A stretch of DNA of 64,000 nucleotides from Scenedesmus sp. ARA3 (Eukaryota > Chlorophyta > Chlorophyceae > Sphaeropleales > Scenedesmaceae): positions 1 to 64,000 of the forward strand of contig RWJK01000156.1 of assembly GCA_004335835.1 (NCBI GenBank). Direction: 5' to 3'. A program made the position numbers and the translations under genes. A model generated the notes under the pieces. The model was not told where the DNA came from. It made no database searches and saw nothing but the letters and a program-made list of their open reading frames with translations. Shown here piece after piece: positions 31,402 through 42,709 of this stretch. Within the stretch, counting starts at the first letter, position 1; each line of letters begins with the position of its first letter.

Positions 31402-34400
31402 TCAGCAGAAATACGAGTACACCTTGTCCACAACATCCAGCCGCTTCGCACAAAACCGCTGCGGTGAACCCCAAGGCCTCAGCTGATGCAGGTGACCATT
31501 CGGCACCCCCAACAGCATCTGCCGCTTGCTGCTGCGGCAGCACCACTCCGCCACCAGCGTGCGCAGCAAACCCTCAAACGCCGGCTGACTCTCAGCTGCT
31601 TTGAACCCATCGAAAGCAGCAGTGACATTCGTCAAGTGCAGCCACGCAACTGACGAGTAGTTGCCCAGCAGCTTCGCAACACTTTCTGCAGGGTGGCCCA
31701 TCGGTATCACTAGCTGCTTCCCACCTTCTGGAAGCTGCTGCTCTTCTACACATGCTGGCGTACTTGCTGCTGCTGCTGCAGTCATCTCAAATGGGTGATG
31801 CACCTGCAGCTGCTCAAATTGTGCCAGCCTGCGCTGTTGCCAGATTGCATTGCGCACAACTGCCTTGCATGCTGGCAGTCCAGGCGTGACTGTGAGCCGG
31901 CCTTGCTGCTGCTGCTGCTGCAGGCTGGGAGGCAGCCTGATGTCTGCTGCAAAGCCCGGGGGCCGCACGCGCAGCACGCTGCCAGCCACTGAGATGTTGG
32001 GGTGCATGAGCGCCTCAATGTTAAACACCTGCAGGCGGCCAGATGGGAAGGAGTTTTGTGCAACGGCTATTGCAAAGACGTGTTGCGGAACACAAGCACA
32101 ATGCGGCACTCATGCAGCACTGGCATGGCAAATTCCCAACTCTACCTTGCAGAACAGCAGCATGTTTGGGAGTGGCAGGGCAACAGGTATGCTGTGTGTA
32201 CGTGCTGCATGTGCGCCGTAAGTACAATCGGTGCATCTTGCCTGCGCCGCTGCTGCTTGTACACAATTATCTCAACTAGCAAGCAGCATCTGCAGCAATC
32301 CTCTGCCTGTGCTGCCAACCACCTCCCATCCTCCTCCCACCCTTCCCACCTGGTCTCCTGTGCAGCGGAAAGGCAGGCTGCTGCGGCTGTCCCCTGGCAG
32401 CCTGCAGGCCTCATTCGGGAACCAGCCCCGCACACACAGGCAGGCCATGGCAGGCATGAGCAGCGTGCGGTTGAGGGCCAGCGCTAAACCCAGGGCGTGG
32501 TACAGCTGCTGCAGCTGATGGTCGATTGCGCGGTTGTGCGCCACCTCCATGTCGTCCTGCAAACAGCAGTAGCAGCAGCAGTGACAGCAGTGGGGGTGAT
32601 GAGTGTGGCAGTGTGATGCATACACCAGATGGCAGAGCCTTGCAGCATTCAAGCGGCTGGCTGGCTAGTACACACTGTTGCTGCAAGCTAGCTGATAGCC
32701 TGCTGGTTGGTGTTCTGCCAGCAGTGGACAGATTCAAAGTCGACTTGGCCTGTCGTGGTGCAACACAACATATGCCTGCAGCAGCAGCAGCCTCCCTGTC
32801 AACCGCAGCAGCAGCAGCAGCAGCAGCAGCAGCCCACCTCTGTATAGCTCAGGTCCTCCACCGCCCAGCCGCTGAAGCCCGGCGGCACCCGCGGCGGCAC
32901 CAGATCAAAACTCAACATGCCACCTGGCGGGTTGTAATACTCGCCATCTAAGGGGTCATGCCCCAGGCCTGCATCTCTTAGCTTGTACAGCTTTGAGGCA
33001 GCGTGGCCGTAGCCGAAGACCATGTGGACCTCGAAGGGTGGGGTTTTGGAGAGCTTGTGCAGCTGCATGACGCTGTAGGTGTAGCTGTGCATGAAACTGT
33101 GCGGCAGGCAGGCAGGCGGGCAGTCGCAATGCGGAGCGGCAGCAGTGGGTATCCCACGATGTATAAGAACGAATCAAAACACCCACCGATGCCGAAGGTG
33201 CAACTGCAAGGGATACGTGTGCGCCTGCAACACGCACAGCGCTGCTACAACAGGGTCTTGCACCCACAGTTCAGCTGGCAGCCACCACCAGCAGCTGTCT
33301 GGCACTGTGTTGTCAAGAGCTGCTGCTGCTGCTTCCCACCTTGACAGCGGCAGGTGGCCCAGCACCAGCCTGCCTCCAAGCAGCCTGCCCAGCTGCGGCT
33401 GCCCGGGCACCTTCTCAGCGGGGCCCCCTGCTGCCACCATCAGCTTGAAGCCGTCCTGGTCATGGTTGGCGCGCCTGTAGGACAGCCACTCACGGTACAT
33501 GTCCAGCACTGCAGCAGCAGCAGCAGGGTTCAACTGTCTCACGACACAGACAGGGACAACGGCTTGACAAGACGCAGTCCTACCACCACGTATGAGCCAA
33601 GTTCAGAGAGCCTGCTGTGATGTTGGCCTGGTGTGACCGACCCTGTATCCTTGCGCATGCATAGGAGACTCCCGTGTTAATCATGACGCACTGCTACCAC
33701 CATGTGTAGGCGAGAATCGGAGCAACTGCGGTTATGTTGGCATGGTGTGCCTTACCCTGTATGCGTGCGCGTGCGTAGTACACCCCCGTGTTCATCATGC
33801 GGTGCGCCTGGAAGGCCTCCAGCCCCTCATCGCCTGGCGCCTTGTCAGTGTGGTGGCCATCCAAGCTGATCAGGAAGTCAGCCTGCAGCAAACATCAAAA
33901 TGTTATTGTTGACAGAGGAATTTGCATCAGTATTGTTGAATTCATGCCACACAATGATCCATTGGATGACTTGGCAAGTCACACAGTGACGTATCGTAGC
34001 GCATCACCCTGGTAGCAGCAGCAGCAGCAGCAGCACTGTTACAAAGGTCCAGACCCCAGACCAGCATGCAGCAGCCTGCAATAACAGTGTAAGCGGTGCA
34101 TTTGAGTGCGGCGTTCAACAAACCACACCCACCTCACGAGTCACAGCAGTCAGGTATGGCAGCGGGTCAGCCAGCCACATCACGTCTATGTCTGACAGCA
34201 GCACATTGTAACCCAGCGCCAGCAGCTGCTGCACTGCAGGCACCTTGCGCCAGGTGGCGTCTTTCCAGGGCTCTGAAGCCCACACATAGCCTGCAGCAGA
34301 CAGCAGCAGCAAGCAACAGCAGGCACAGGCGCGGGCAGCCGCACACACGTAAATGTCAGGCGTGTTGCTGTATAGGTTATGTGAGACGTGTGCTGCGGCC

Positions 34401-35895
34401 GGCTGCAATGCAGAATGGTGTTTGCTTCTGCAGGAGGGCACCTATGGCAATGCTGTTGCAAATACCATGGAGCAACGCCCACAGGCACTGTGTTCAAGAC
34501 CACCTGTCCCTCAGCACAGAGTACTCCGCATGCAGCGCAAGCGGCACCTTTAAAGTAACTTGTCACTCAAAGATGTGACAGGTGCGTCAACTCGAAGCAG
34601 ATGTGACAAGGGCATTAACTGGCCAGAATGATGCTGTGTACAGTCTGCTGCACCTCACCCGTGCTCTCAGTGTGCTGGCTGGTGCCAGCTAGGCGGTAAC
34701 ACCTGCAGGCACACAGCAAGCAGCAGCCGCCACGATGTCACTCAAGCCAGCACCAGCTTACACACTGCGCCATGCGGTTGGCAGCCACATAACAGCAACA
34801 GCTCAAACAGCAGCACGCATCGCAGCAGCGCAGCGCCAGCACACAACTTCTGAAGCACACCAGTATGTGACAGTGTCACTCCTGCCAGCACGTGTGCACC
34901 TTGGTTGCCGCCGCAGTTTAATCAGCATTCACACAAATAGCAGCAGCAGCAGCAGCTGCTGCAGCAGCACAACTGTGACTGTAATAGTCTTCAGTCCCAC
35001 CTGTCCTGCAGCCCCCGCTCCACCAGCAGCTGACTGGTAGCATCATCCGCTGCTGCGATGAGGTAGTAATCAATACCGGCTGCCTGCACATTGCCTAGCC
35101 AGTGGTGCAGCAGATCGTGCGCTGTGCTGGCATCAGTGACCATGAGCATCACTGTGAAGTTCGAAGCAGCTGCTGCGAGCTTCTCAACTGTCAGCATCCC
35201 ACAGCCTTCACTGGGTGTATTTGAAGATCCACCCAAGTCAGAGCTGTACACATGCATCGCAGCTGCAGCGTTGGCTGAAGATGCTGCCTGCTGTGCTGCT
35301 GCTGCTGCTGCTGTGCTGTAGTATTGAGCAGCTGCACTGGTGGCTGCAGGGCCTGCAGCTGCCGCCTGTACTGCTGCAGCTTTCAGTTGTACTGCCTGTG
35401 CAGAGGCGCCAGTCAGTGTGGTGAGTGTGGGCGTGGCTGGCGGCGTGGCTGGCTGCCCTGCTGCTATGTGAGCTGCAGAGTAGTTGAGCAGTCTGCTGAG
35501 CAGGCTTGGCCGCACGTGGCGCTTGTAATGATGATGTTGCTGCTGCTGCTGCTGCATTGGCTCTGCAATGCTGTCAGTGCTGCTCAGTGTGCGCCTGCAA
35601 CCTGCATGACAAGCACGAGGGGTCAGTTGCTTTGATTGATTCCAGGAGACACGGCAGACACGCTGCACTTATCGAGTGAGAATGTATGCCGTTAAAATGA
35701 TAGATCGCCGCCAGCCAGCGACCAGCAAGTGCATCACGCGGTCATCAAGTGCAAAAATCACATGAAGCCCTTACCTGCTCCACTGGACTGTGGCTGGCAA
35801 GGCACATGCTGCGCGCCACCCTGCATGTTGGCTGCTGGTGCGCACAGCAGAATGCAGCACGCTACAGCCAGCAACAACTTGAGCAGCAGCTGCAT
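31402..35895 (-). CDS. XEG113: XEG113-like arabinosyltransferase (GT77), 9 exons, 770 aa
   Basis: XEG113 adds arabinose to hydroxyproline-linked chains on extensin-type wall glycoproteins in the Golgi. Exons: 35895-35775, 35601-35001, 34702-34659, 34290-34133, 33882-33756, 33508-33340, 33096-32838, 32556-32350, 32028-31402 (2313 nt). Residues 3-20 form a signal anchor (LLLKLLLAVACCILLCAP), followed by a Ser/Ala/Gln stem. The nucleotide-diphospho-sugar transferase domain starts near 190, with the DxD motif in LLSDIDVMWLADPLPYL (Asp289, Asp291) and MMNTGVYYARAR in the acceptor part. The family C-terminal half has VHMVFGYGHAASKLYKLRD, EYYNPPGGMLSFD and LALALNRTLLMP. The order and length match plant XEG113. 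The alga would use it on Hyp-rich wall proteins (inference). Exon 5 has a decayed copy of its end downstream. Confidence 0.9.
33615..33690 (-). repeat. Decayed donor-side copy of XEG113-like exon 5 end
   Basis: This matches 33730-33815 (end of exon 5, its donor and intron head): TATGTTGGC.TGGTGTG, ACCCTGTAT, GCGTGC and CCCGTGTT.ATCATG are shared. Substitutions are numerous, and the donor GT is lost. Confidence 0.8.
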
Positions 35896-35925
35896 GCTGA
35901 TTTTCTGATGTCACTCTAGTTGCGG

Positions 35926-35968
<43 letters not shown>

Positions 35969-36484
35969 GCTGGTCAATCATGCCAGGTGGTGCTTGACTT
36001 GGAACAGTATCATGTAGTAGCGTGAGGTGTTCAAAAACAGAGGTTGTTGTGCGGTTCATGCTTCTCCCATCATTTGTGGTCGGTTGACTTTCGGTTGGGG
36101 CTTGGATTGTCAGCAAAAGGTCAGCACATGGCTGATGCTGACGCGTTTAGCGTTCCTTTTGCACAACGGCACCAGTGGTGCGTACTTCACTGCGCTGCAC
36201 GGCGCAAGGGTTTGGTGATGGCGTGCCGGAACGCATTTCAGCAGGTCGCAAGGCTGCTCAGTCACTCACAAGCTGACAAAGTTGCGCCCACAATATGATT
36301 ATTTTGTATCAGCTGCCTATGAGACAGGCGTGCCGTCGCATTTACGTGGACCGGCATGCTGCGAACACACCAAGAAAGCTATTGCTAGCCACTGTTGACG
36401 ATTGCTGCACGCACGTAGCTCACACACACTTTTACGAATGTCTTCAACTGCGTACTTCAGCTGCTAGATCGCCAACAGCAGCAC
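35896..36484. promoter_or_regulatory. Divergent promoter region, XEG113-like / EXS
   Basis: These 589 bases separate divergent starts. A CTG run of about 11 units at 35932-35966 lies just upstream of the XEG113-like ATG, as upstream of NOC2. The true EXS transcript start, and possibly an upstream non-coding exon, must lie here. Confidence 0.45.
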
Positions 36485-39400
36485 ATGCAGAGACAGTCCT
36501 GCAGGCACAAGGTGCAGCTCCTTATCACAGCAGCATGGACCTCCCTGTGCGTAGTGCTCATCCTACAGCACTCCAAGGCGTTGGATAAGCGTCACGTGCA
36601 GCTGCTATGGACGTACTTCCAACCGCTGGGGCCTCCGCTACTGATGCTGTGGCTGTGGGCACAAGCAGTAGCATACTTTGAGCAGCGGCATATCGCTTTT
36701 GAGGCTTGTTTCCCAGAATCAGAGCGGAGATGGCTGGCTTCATCCAAAGACATCTACAGCGCATGCATGGTGCTCACATGGCTCGTATTTGGAGGGCTGG
36801 CTTTGTGCTCAATGCTGTGTGCAGCTGCAGCGGCAGCACCAGGCGTTCCTGCAAGCCAACCGCCGCTGGCGCCGCTGCTGGTGCCCCCGCTGCTGTACCT
36901 CAGCCTAGCTTTTGTGCTGCTGCTTCCAGCCAACGTGATGCGGAAGCAGTCCTGGATGTTCTTTGCACGCACAGTGTTGAAGGTGCTGGTTCCGCTGCAG
37001 CCAGTGGGCTGGGCAGACTTCCTGTTGGCAGATATGCTCACATCACTGGCAAAGAGCAGCAGCGACGTGACAAGAAGTGTCTGCTTGATGCTGCACGGTG
37101 AGTGAGCATGCAGGCTATGGCCCAACTATCAAGCAATCAGCAGGCAGGGCACACCTGCAGCAGCGCTTTGTAAAGATAGTACTTTCCATCAGCCGTTGTC
37201 TCAGAACTTGCTACGTGTTGCCGACCGCCAGCAGACGTGAATGGATCTACATCTGGTTCCGTCTGGACATCGTCCACCAAAACCGCTGCTGCTTCTGCCG
37301 CTCTTGCCTGCAGGTCCCCTGGCCCACCCCTTGCACCCCTACTCAGCAACAGCAGCGTCGTCATGCGGCTACCTCACGCTAGGATCGCTGGCAGCGCTAG
37401 TGCTGCCCTTTGCCATCCGAATGCTGCAGTGCATTTCGGTGTGGAGGGCAGGCGGGCCGCGCAGCCAGCTGTTCAATGCGCTCAAGTACGCCTCGTCGCT
37501 GCCGGCGCTGATCCTCACAGCATTTGAGCATGAGCACCATGTGCACAAGTGAGCAACAGCGGCAGTTGGCAGCAGTGTATATCATCACTTGCATGGTGTC
37601 ATGCTGCAGTGCGGCAGTGCGCAGCAGCACACAGCATCTGCAGTGTGGGGAGACACATCAGCCTCAAAGCAGCCAGCGTACTAGCCGGCTGTGAAAAGTT
37701 GCCAGCGGAGTGGCAGTGTTGAGCCCTCCTTTCTCTGCTGTGCATTCTGGGGTGCATGCTTCGCAGTGGCAGCAGTCGCCACATCACAGCCGCTCACAGC
37801 AGCCAAGGCACCACCAGCAGCGGATGCTGCAGCAGTCCACCAGCCAGCTGCAGTTGCTCTTGGCACATTGCTGTCTGCCTGATCCTGCGTTAACACAATG
37901 TTGGGCTGCGCGCAGGCAGCTGTTTGCATGGACCCGCCAGCCACCCGCCAGCCACCCGCCGTTGCTGCTGGCACACCGCTGATTGTTTGCTCCTGTGTTG
38001 GGCTGCGCGCAGGCAGCTGTTTGCGTGGACCCGCCAGCCACCTGGCGTTGCTGCTGGCACATTGCTGATTGCTTGCTGATTCCTTGCTCCTGTGTTGGGC
38101 TGTGTGCAGGCAGCTGTTTGCGTGGAAGCGGCTGTGGGTGGTCACCATGCTGCTCAACTCATGCTACTCCTTCTACTGGGACGTGGAGCAGGACTGGGAC
38201 ATGCCCTGGGTCATGCAGTACGGTGAGCGCTGAGCAGGACTAAGTTGTGTATGCGTATGCGTATGTGGATGTGGATGTGTATGTGGACGCAGTATTAGCA
38301 CGTGGAGCAGGACTTGGACATGCCATTGATCATGCAGTACAATGAGCGCTGAGCAGGACTGGGTTAAGGCAGCTGGTAATGTATGTTTTGACAGGGCAGA
38401 GCGCGCCCACGTCTTGTGTGAGATGCGTGTGAGCGTGCAGGAGGCAGCTGCAGTTTGATTTGCGGCTGTGCAGTGCGCAATGATTATGATTGGTATCTGC
38501 TGCAGCGAAGCCACTTCGCGCGGAGCAGGTGCCAGCGTGCGGCGGTGGTGCGGCAATTGCACCTGCACCAGCGCTGACATCACACCTGCGTCTACCTGCC
38601 GCTGCTGTGCATGGCAACACTCCTGCATCCCTGCCAGGAGCAGCTAGCACAACTGCTGGGTGGCACCAGCACAGCATGACTTGCTTCACGCTGCTGCTGC
38701 TGCCCTGCTGCTGCAGGTGGCCGCAAGTTTGGACCGCTGCGGCTGCCGGCGCTGAAGGGCAGCCACACCTACAGCAGCGGCTGGTATGCCTGGCTGCTGC
38801 TGTCCAACCTGCTGCTGCGCTTCACCTGGGCCCACAGGTGCGAATGACTTGCTGCTGCCAGGGCCAGCACAGGCAGTGCGCTGCCAGTGTGGTTTTGAGC
38901 TAGTCAGCCACAGTGCTGGCTAGCCTGGCTGCTCATCTTGCTGGCAAGACACAGCTGGCTGCTTGTGGACAGCCTTGTGCAGCAGCAGGCTAGCCTGCAC
39001 TGTCACGCTAGCAGAGTGGATCACTGTGTGTCAGGTGCTGCACCGGATTTTCAGCTGTGCACCTCGGGTTGCTCTGCGCAAGCAACAGCTTACATGCAAA
39101 ATGCAATTCCTCTGTCAACAGCTGCCAGCAGGGCTCTTTTAGCATGAGGCACGTCCTGCTTCATGCATGTGTTGCTGCTGGCTGAGCACTAACTGACTGC
39201 TGCCGTGCTGCTGCTGCTGCTGCTGCTCCTGCTCCTGGCGTCATATTTTCTCTGCCCGCTAGGCTGCTGGGTGACCTGGAGGCACACAACGAGGTGCTGC
39301 TGGCCGTGGCGCTGCTGGAGGTGCTGCGGCGCTGGCAGTGGGTGTTTGTGCGCGTGGAGAGCGAGACGCGCAAGCTGGGGCTGCTGACAAGCCAACTGGA

Positions 39401-39647
39401 GGATGGGCTGGTCACAAGTAAAAGCGGCGATGTGATGGTGTTGGCTAATGGCGCTGCGCAGCATGCTGCTGCTGTTGCTGCTGGTCATGGTGCTAGCAGG
39501 GGAGCGTCGTCTGATGGTGTGGCATTTGGCGGCGACCGGGCTGATGTGAAGATGCACCTGCATGGGCTGCTCAGGGGCCACGTGCATGCGCATGCTAACA
39601 GCTTGCAGGAGGGCGCAGCAGTAGCTGTGCCATCGCTGAAGGCATGA
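36485..39647 (+). CDS. EXS-domain (ERD1/XPR1/SYG1) membrane protein, 5 exons, 488 aa
   Basis: EXS proteins include the XPR1/PHO1 phosphate exporters and the yeast Golgi protein Erd1. This one lacks an SPX domain, so it resembles the Erd1-like plant group. Exons: 36485-37097, 37314-37548, 38110-38222, 38717-38837, 39263-39647 (1467 nt). Features in order: membrane segments near the N-terminus (LLITAAWTSLCVVLILQ, PPLLMLWLWAQAVAYFEQRH), two more in exon 1, then WADFLLADMLTSLAKSSSDV at about 185-205. The EXS core has QCISVWRAGGP, FNALKYASSLPALI, WVVTMLLNSCYSFYWDVEQDWD and LLLRFTWAHR. The last part is EVLRRWQWVFVRVESE and a Gly/Ala-rich tail. The start is the first ATG in the frame, inside a 5' stretch without other evidence, so the N-terminus is less sure. 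Exon 3 has copies on both sides. Confidence 0.87.
37900..38060 (+). repeat. Two acceptor-side copies of EXS exon 3 start
   Basis: Copies start at 37916 and 38013, and the real exon is at 38110. The spacing is exactly 97 bases each time. Each has GTTGGGCTG.G.GCAG followed by GCAGCTGTTTGC.TGGA. The copies then read CCCGCCAGCCACC instead of the real coding sequence. Confidence 0.92.
38246..38365 (+). repeat. GTATGTGGAT microsatellite and donor-side copy of EXS exon 3 end
   Basis: A GTATGCGTATG/TGGATG run at 38246-38286 is followed at 38300-38361 by a copy of the exon 3 end (original 38181-38242): CGTGGAGCAGGACT.GGACATGCC, TCATGCAGTAC and GAGCGCTGAGCAGGACT. In the copy the donor GGTGAGC has become AATGAGC. 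Confidence 0.92.
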
Positions 39648-40288
39648 TGGTTGAAGGGATGATGGTGCTGTAGACCCACGTCACCATGGCGTCACTAGCG
39701 GTACTGCGGTGTCCAGGACAGTACACCTGTGTAACCGTTGCTGCATGTCAATGGGGATTTCACACACGCCTTGTACCTGACAGTTTAATTTATTGGTTGC
39801 TTACCAGTGATGCTGTGCATGCGTCTGCCATATGACCAGGCCATGTGCTCGGGGTGCTGCAGCAGCTGGCCCATGTGTCAACGGCTGCAGCAACGTTTGT
39901 GCGGCAGTACCTGCTGCCCAACACAGTGTCAGGACGATTGTGTAAGTCTATAGCTTAGGCGAAATCGGAGGCGCATGCCATGGCGAGATTCACCGGCCGA
40001 ACACATGGAAGCTTTGTACGGCCTTTCGCTACCATGTGCAGACACGGCTATGAACAAAGCTTAGCGCAAACTAGAAGCATTTTAGTCTTGAATTTGCATT
40101 TTTGGCCGGACGAGTGTGACGCCTGGAGCCTGAGCCCTGGCCTCACGAACACATGCTGCACCTGCTTGTATGATCGCCCCTCAGCCAGGGCCAGCTACAT
40201 TGTCGTTTCACATCGGCACTGTCGTAGCGTAGCAAGCTCCCATTTTAAGGCACAGGCACTGTCTCCTGTGCACACCCAAGAACCAGCC
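39648..40288. other. Intergenic between EXS and PDI
   Basis: EXS 3' UTR, with a TGTAA signal candidate at 39730-39734, and the PDI promoter and 5' UTR. I see nothing else recognisable. Confidence 0.5.
39730..39734 (+). terminator. TGTAA polyadenylation signal candidate, EXS gene
   Basis: TGTAA about 85 bases after the stop codon, the usual green-algal poly(A) signal. Confidence 0.4.
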
Positions 40289-42709
40289 ATGAAGCTCCTG
40301 GTCGTCGCAGCGCTTGCTGCGCTGGTTGCAGTGGTCTCTGCTAGCGGTGATCCCACCGAGAGCCTACCTGGCGTGCAGGACCTGAGTGAGTCTTGGCCTT
40401 GGTCGCGGGTGGAAGCATCGGGAGGCAGGACAGCAATGCAGCGGGCAGTCATCGCTGTTTGCCTTTGAGTGGCAGGCGACGCATCATAATAGTGGTAAAT
40501 GCCGGAAGATTTTGGCGCTGCTTGAGAGCTGATCCTGCAGCGATGAGGCTTATGAACCTGCTGCTTCTTACTGTCTTCCCCTGCAGCCCCCGACAACTTC
40601 GACAAGTTTGTGAATGGCGCAAAGCACGCTCTGGTGGAGTTCTACGCTCCCTGGTAAGCGCTGGCATGCTGCTAGCTCCCTCACCAGCGCAGCATGTGCT
40701 GCCCTGCTGCTGTGATCTGCCAACCGCCACAGCAGTTGCACGCCATGTGAGTCAGCTGCCCTGATTCATGACCATCCTCAGCTCCCACCCTGTGATCTTG
40801 TGAACATGCTCGTAAACAGACCTCCAGCCAATCACCATCCTGTAGGCTGTACCATATGCTTACAGTAGTCTGCTGCTGCTCCCGCTGCGCCTGGTGCTGC
40901 TGCGCCTGCTGCTGCTGTGTCTGCTGCTGCGCCTGCTGCTGCTGGTCAGGTGCGGCCACTGCAAGCACCTGGTGCCCGAGTACAAGAAGCTGGGCGAGGC
41001 CATCGCCAAGGACCCCAGCCTCAAGAACCGCGTGGTCATCGCCAAGGTTTGTGGCGAGAGCCTTGGTGTGCTTGGCGTGTGACTTTATATGTAGCCGGCA
41101 CTGATCAGGCGGCACGTAGCTATGTACAAGCTATGCAAGAGGATCAGGCGCGATGCGGTGCTTACCCATGCTTGCAGGAGCCGACCCGCTTCCTGTGCAC
41201 CCTTGCTGATGTTGCTGCTGCATCTGCTGCTGCTGCTGCTGCTGTGGCTCTTACTGCTGCCGCGCAGGTGAACGCTGACAGCCACCGCAGCCTGGGCGAG
41301 CGCTTTGGCGTGTCTGGCTTCCCCACCATCAAGTGGTTCAGCCGCGGCAAGCCAGTCACCACCGACGCAGCTGAGGCGTGAGTGGCAGCGCGCGGCGCTT
41401 GTTGATTGGGCCGTTGACCTGTTGCACAGCAAACCAGAGCAGTGGTTGCGTACAGCTCAATCACATGTCAATCAGCGTGTCAGTTTATTTTGCTCATTAT
41501 TGACCACAACATGACATCACAAAATCAGCAAACAGCAGAGAACATCACTGTGCAGCACAGGGAATCCCCAGATTGGCTAACCGTGCACTGGCTGTGGCGC
41601 ATCACTTGACTGAATGGTGCACTGCTTTGACCAATCCAGTGATGAACCACAGCCAGTGCGCTGTTAGTCATGCTGGACAGCGTGGTGAGTATCAAAGGGG
41701 CAGCATAACAACACCAGTTTTTTTGTGCGCTGCAGTGCTCGTCTCATCCACCGTTCCGTGTCATCTTGACACAATCGTTCTCATGTTTTGTTATATCTCT
41801 CTGTTACTTTTCCATAACGTTTCACAGCTACAACAAGGGCCGCAGCCTGGATGCTTTCCTGGAGTTCATCAAGGAGAAGCTTGATGCTGACAAGGGCTTT
41901 GCACGCGTTGAGGCCCTGGACAAGCTGGCTCAGGCCTTTGTGGCTGAGGGCGCTGACAAGGACAAGGTGGCGGCTGACGTGAAGGCTGCTGCGGCCAAGG
42001 TGGACAAGGAGCAGGCCGCAAACGCCAAGCTGTATGTGGAGGCGATTGAGAAGGCGCTGGCCAGGGTGAGTGGGCTGGGCGATGTGTTTGCCCAATGAGC
42101 CTATCATTGGCTCCACAAAGCGGAGAGGTTGCAGGTGTTTCCTTTTGGGTGGGTGGCGGGCATGGGATGCTGTGTAGGAGGCATGCATGGGGTGTTGTGA
42201 GGGCATGCACAGGCGGTTGAGGAGGTATGTCGGGTTGATCATCAGTCTGATGCCTATGCTGCCGCTGCAGGACGCAGAGTATATATGAGGAGGGCCAGGG
42301 CCGTGTGCTGCATGTAAACAGTGTGCTCCCCGACTGCCGCGCAAGATTTTAACGTTGTGCTTCCTTCTGCTGCTGCCGCTGCAGGGCGTAGAGTACTTTG
42401 AGAAGGACCAGGGCTGCCTTCTATGTGTCATTGTGCGCTGCCTGGACAACGCGTGTTGCCTGTACAATGCATATGGCTGCACATTAACCAACACCGTACT
42501 TGCTGCTGCTGCCGCTGCAGGGCGTGGAGTACTTTGAGAAGGAGCAGGGCCGCCTGCAGCGCATGATCGACTCCGGCAGCGTGGCGGCCGGCAAGGTGGA
42601 CAGCTTCGCCGCCAAGGTCAGCGTGCTGTCTGCCTTCACTGAGAAGCCCGAGGCTGCTGCTGCTGCTGCTGCCAAGAGCGACGATGATGATGACGATGAG
42701 GAGCTGTGA
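40289..42709 (+). CDS. Protein disulfide isomerase, one thioredoxin domain plus ERp29-like domain, 6 exons, 265 aa
   Basis: PDI forms and rearranges disulfides in secretory proteins in the ER. Exons: 40289-40385, 40587-40653, 40950-41046, 41268-41377, 41828-42065, 42521-42709 (798 nt). Signal peptide: MKLLVVAALAALVAVVSAS. The a-type thioredoxin domain (about 31-135) has FVNGAKHALVEFYAPW and the redox site CGHC at residues 56-59, split from its Trp by intron 2. VVIAKVNAD, GVSGFPTIKWF with the cis-Pro, and YNKGRSLDAFLEFI follow. The C-terminal helical domain (about 160-245: ALDKLAQAFVAEG, AKLYVEAIEKAL, GVEYFEKEQGRLQRMI) is ERp29-like. The tail is Ala-rich then DDDDDDEEL, ending in a variant of KDEL-type retrieval signals. 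Plant PDIs of this class usually carry two thioredoxin domains; this one has one. The exon 6 start is present three times. Confidence 0.94.
41571..41672 (+). repeat. Long imperfect hairpin in PDI intron 4
   Basis: Arms at 41578-41606 and 41638-41666 pair at 25 of 29 positions around a 31-base loop. No coding sequence is present. It could be a fold-back element or a small-RNA precursor. Confidence 0.7.
42255..42440 (+). repeat. Two acceptor-side copies of PDI exon 6 start
   Basis: Copies start at 42271 and 42385, and the real exon is at 42521. Each has GCTGCCGCTGCAG then the GVEYFEK-coding head. The first is decayed (GACGCAGAGTATATATGA). The second is nearly intact, but 136 bases from the real exon, hence out of frame. 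Confidence 0.92.
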
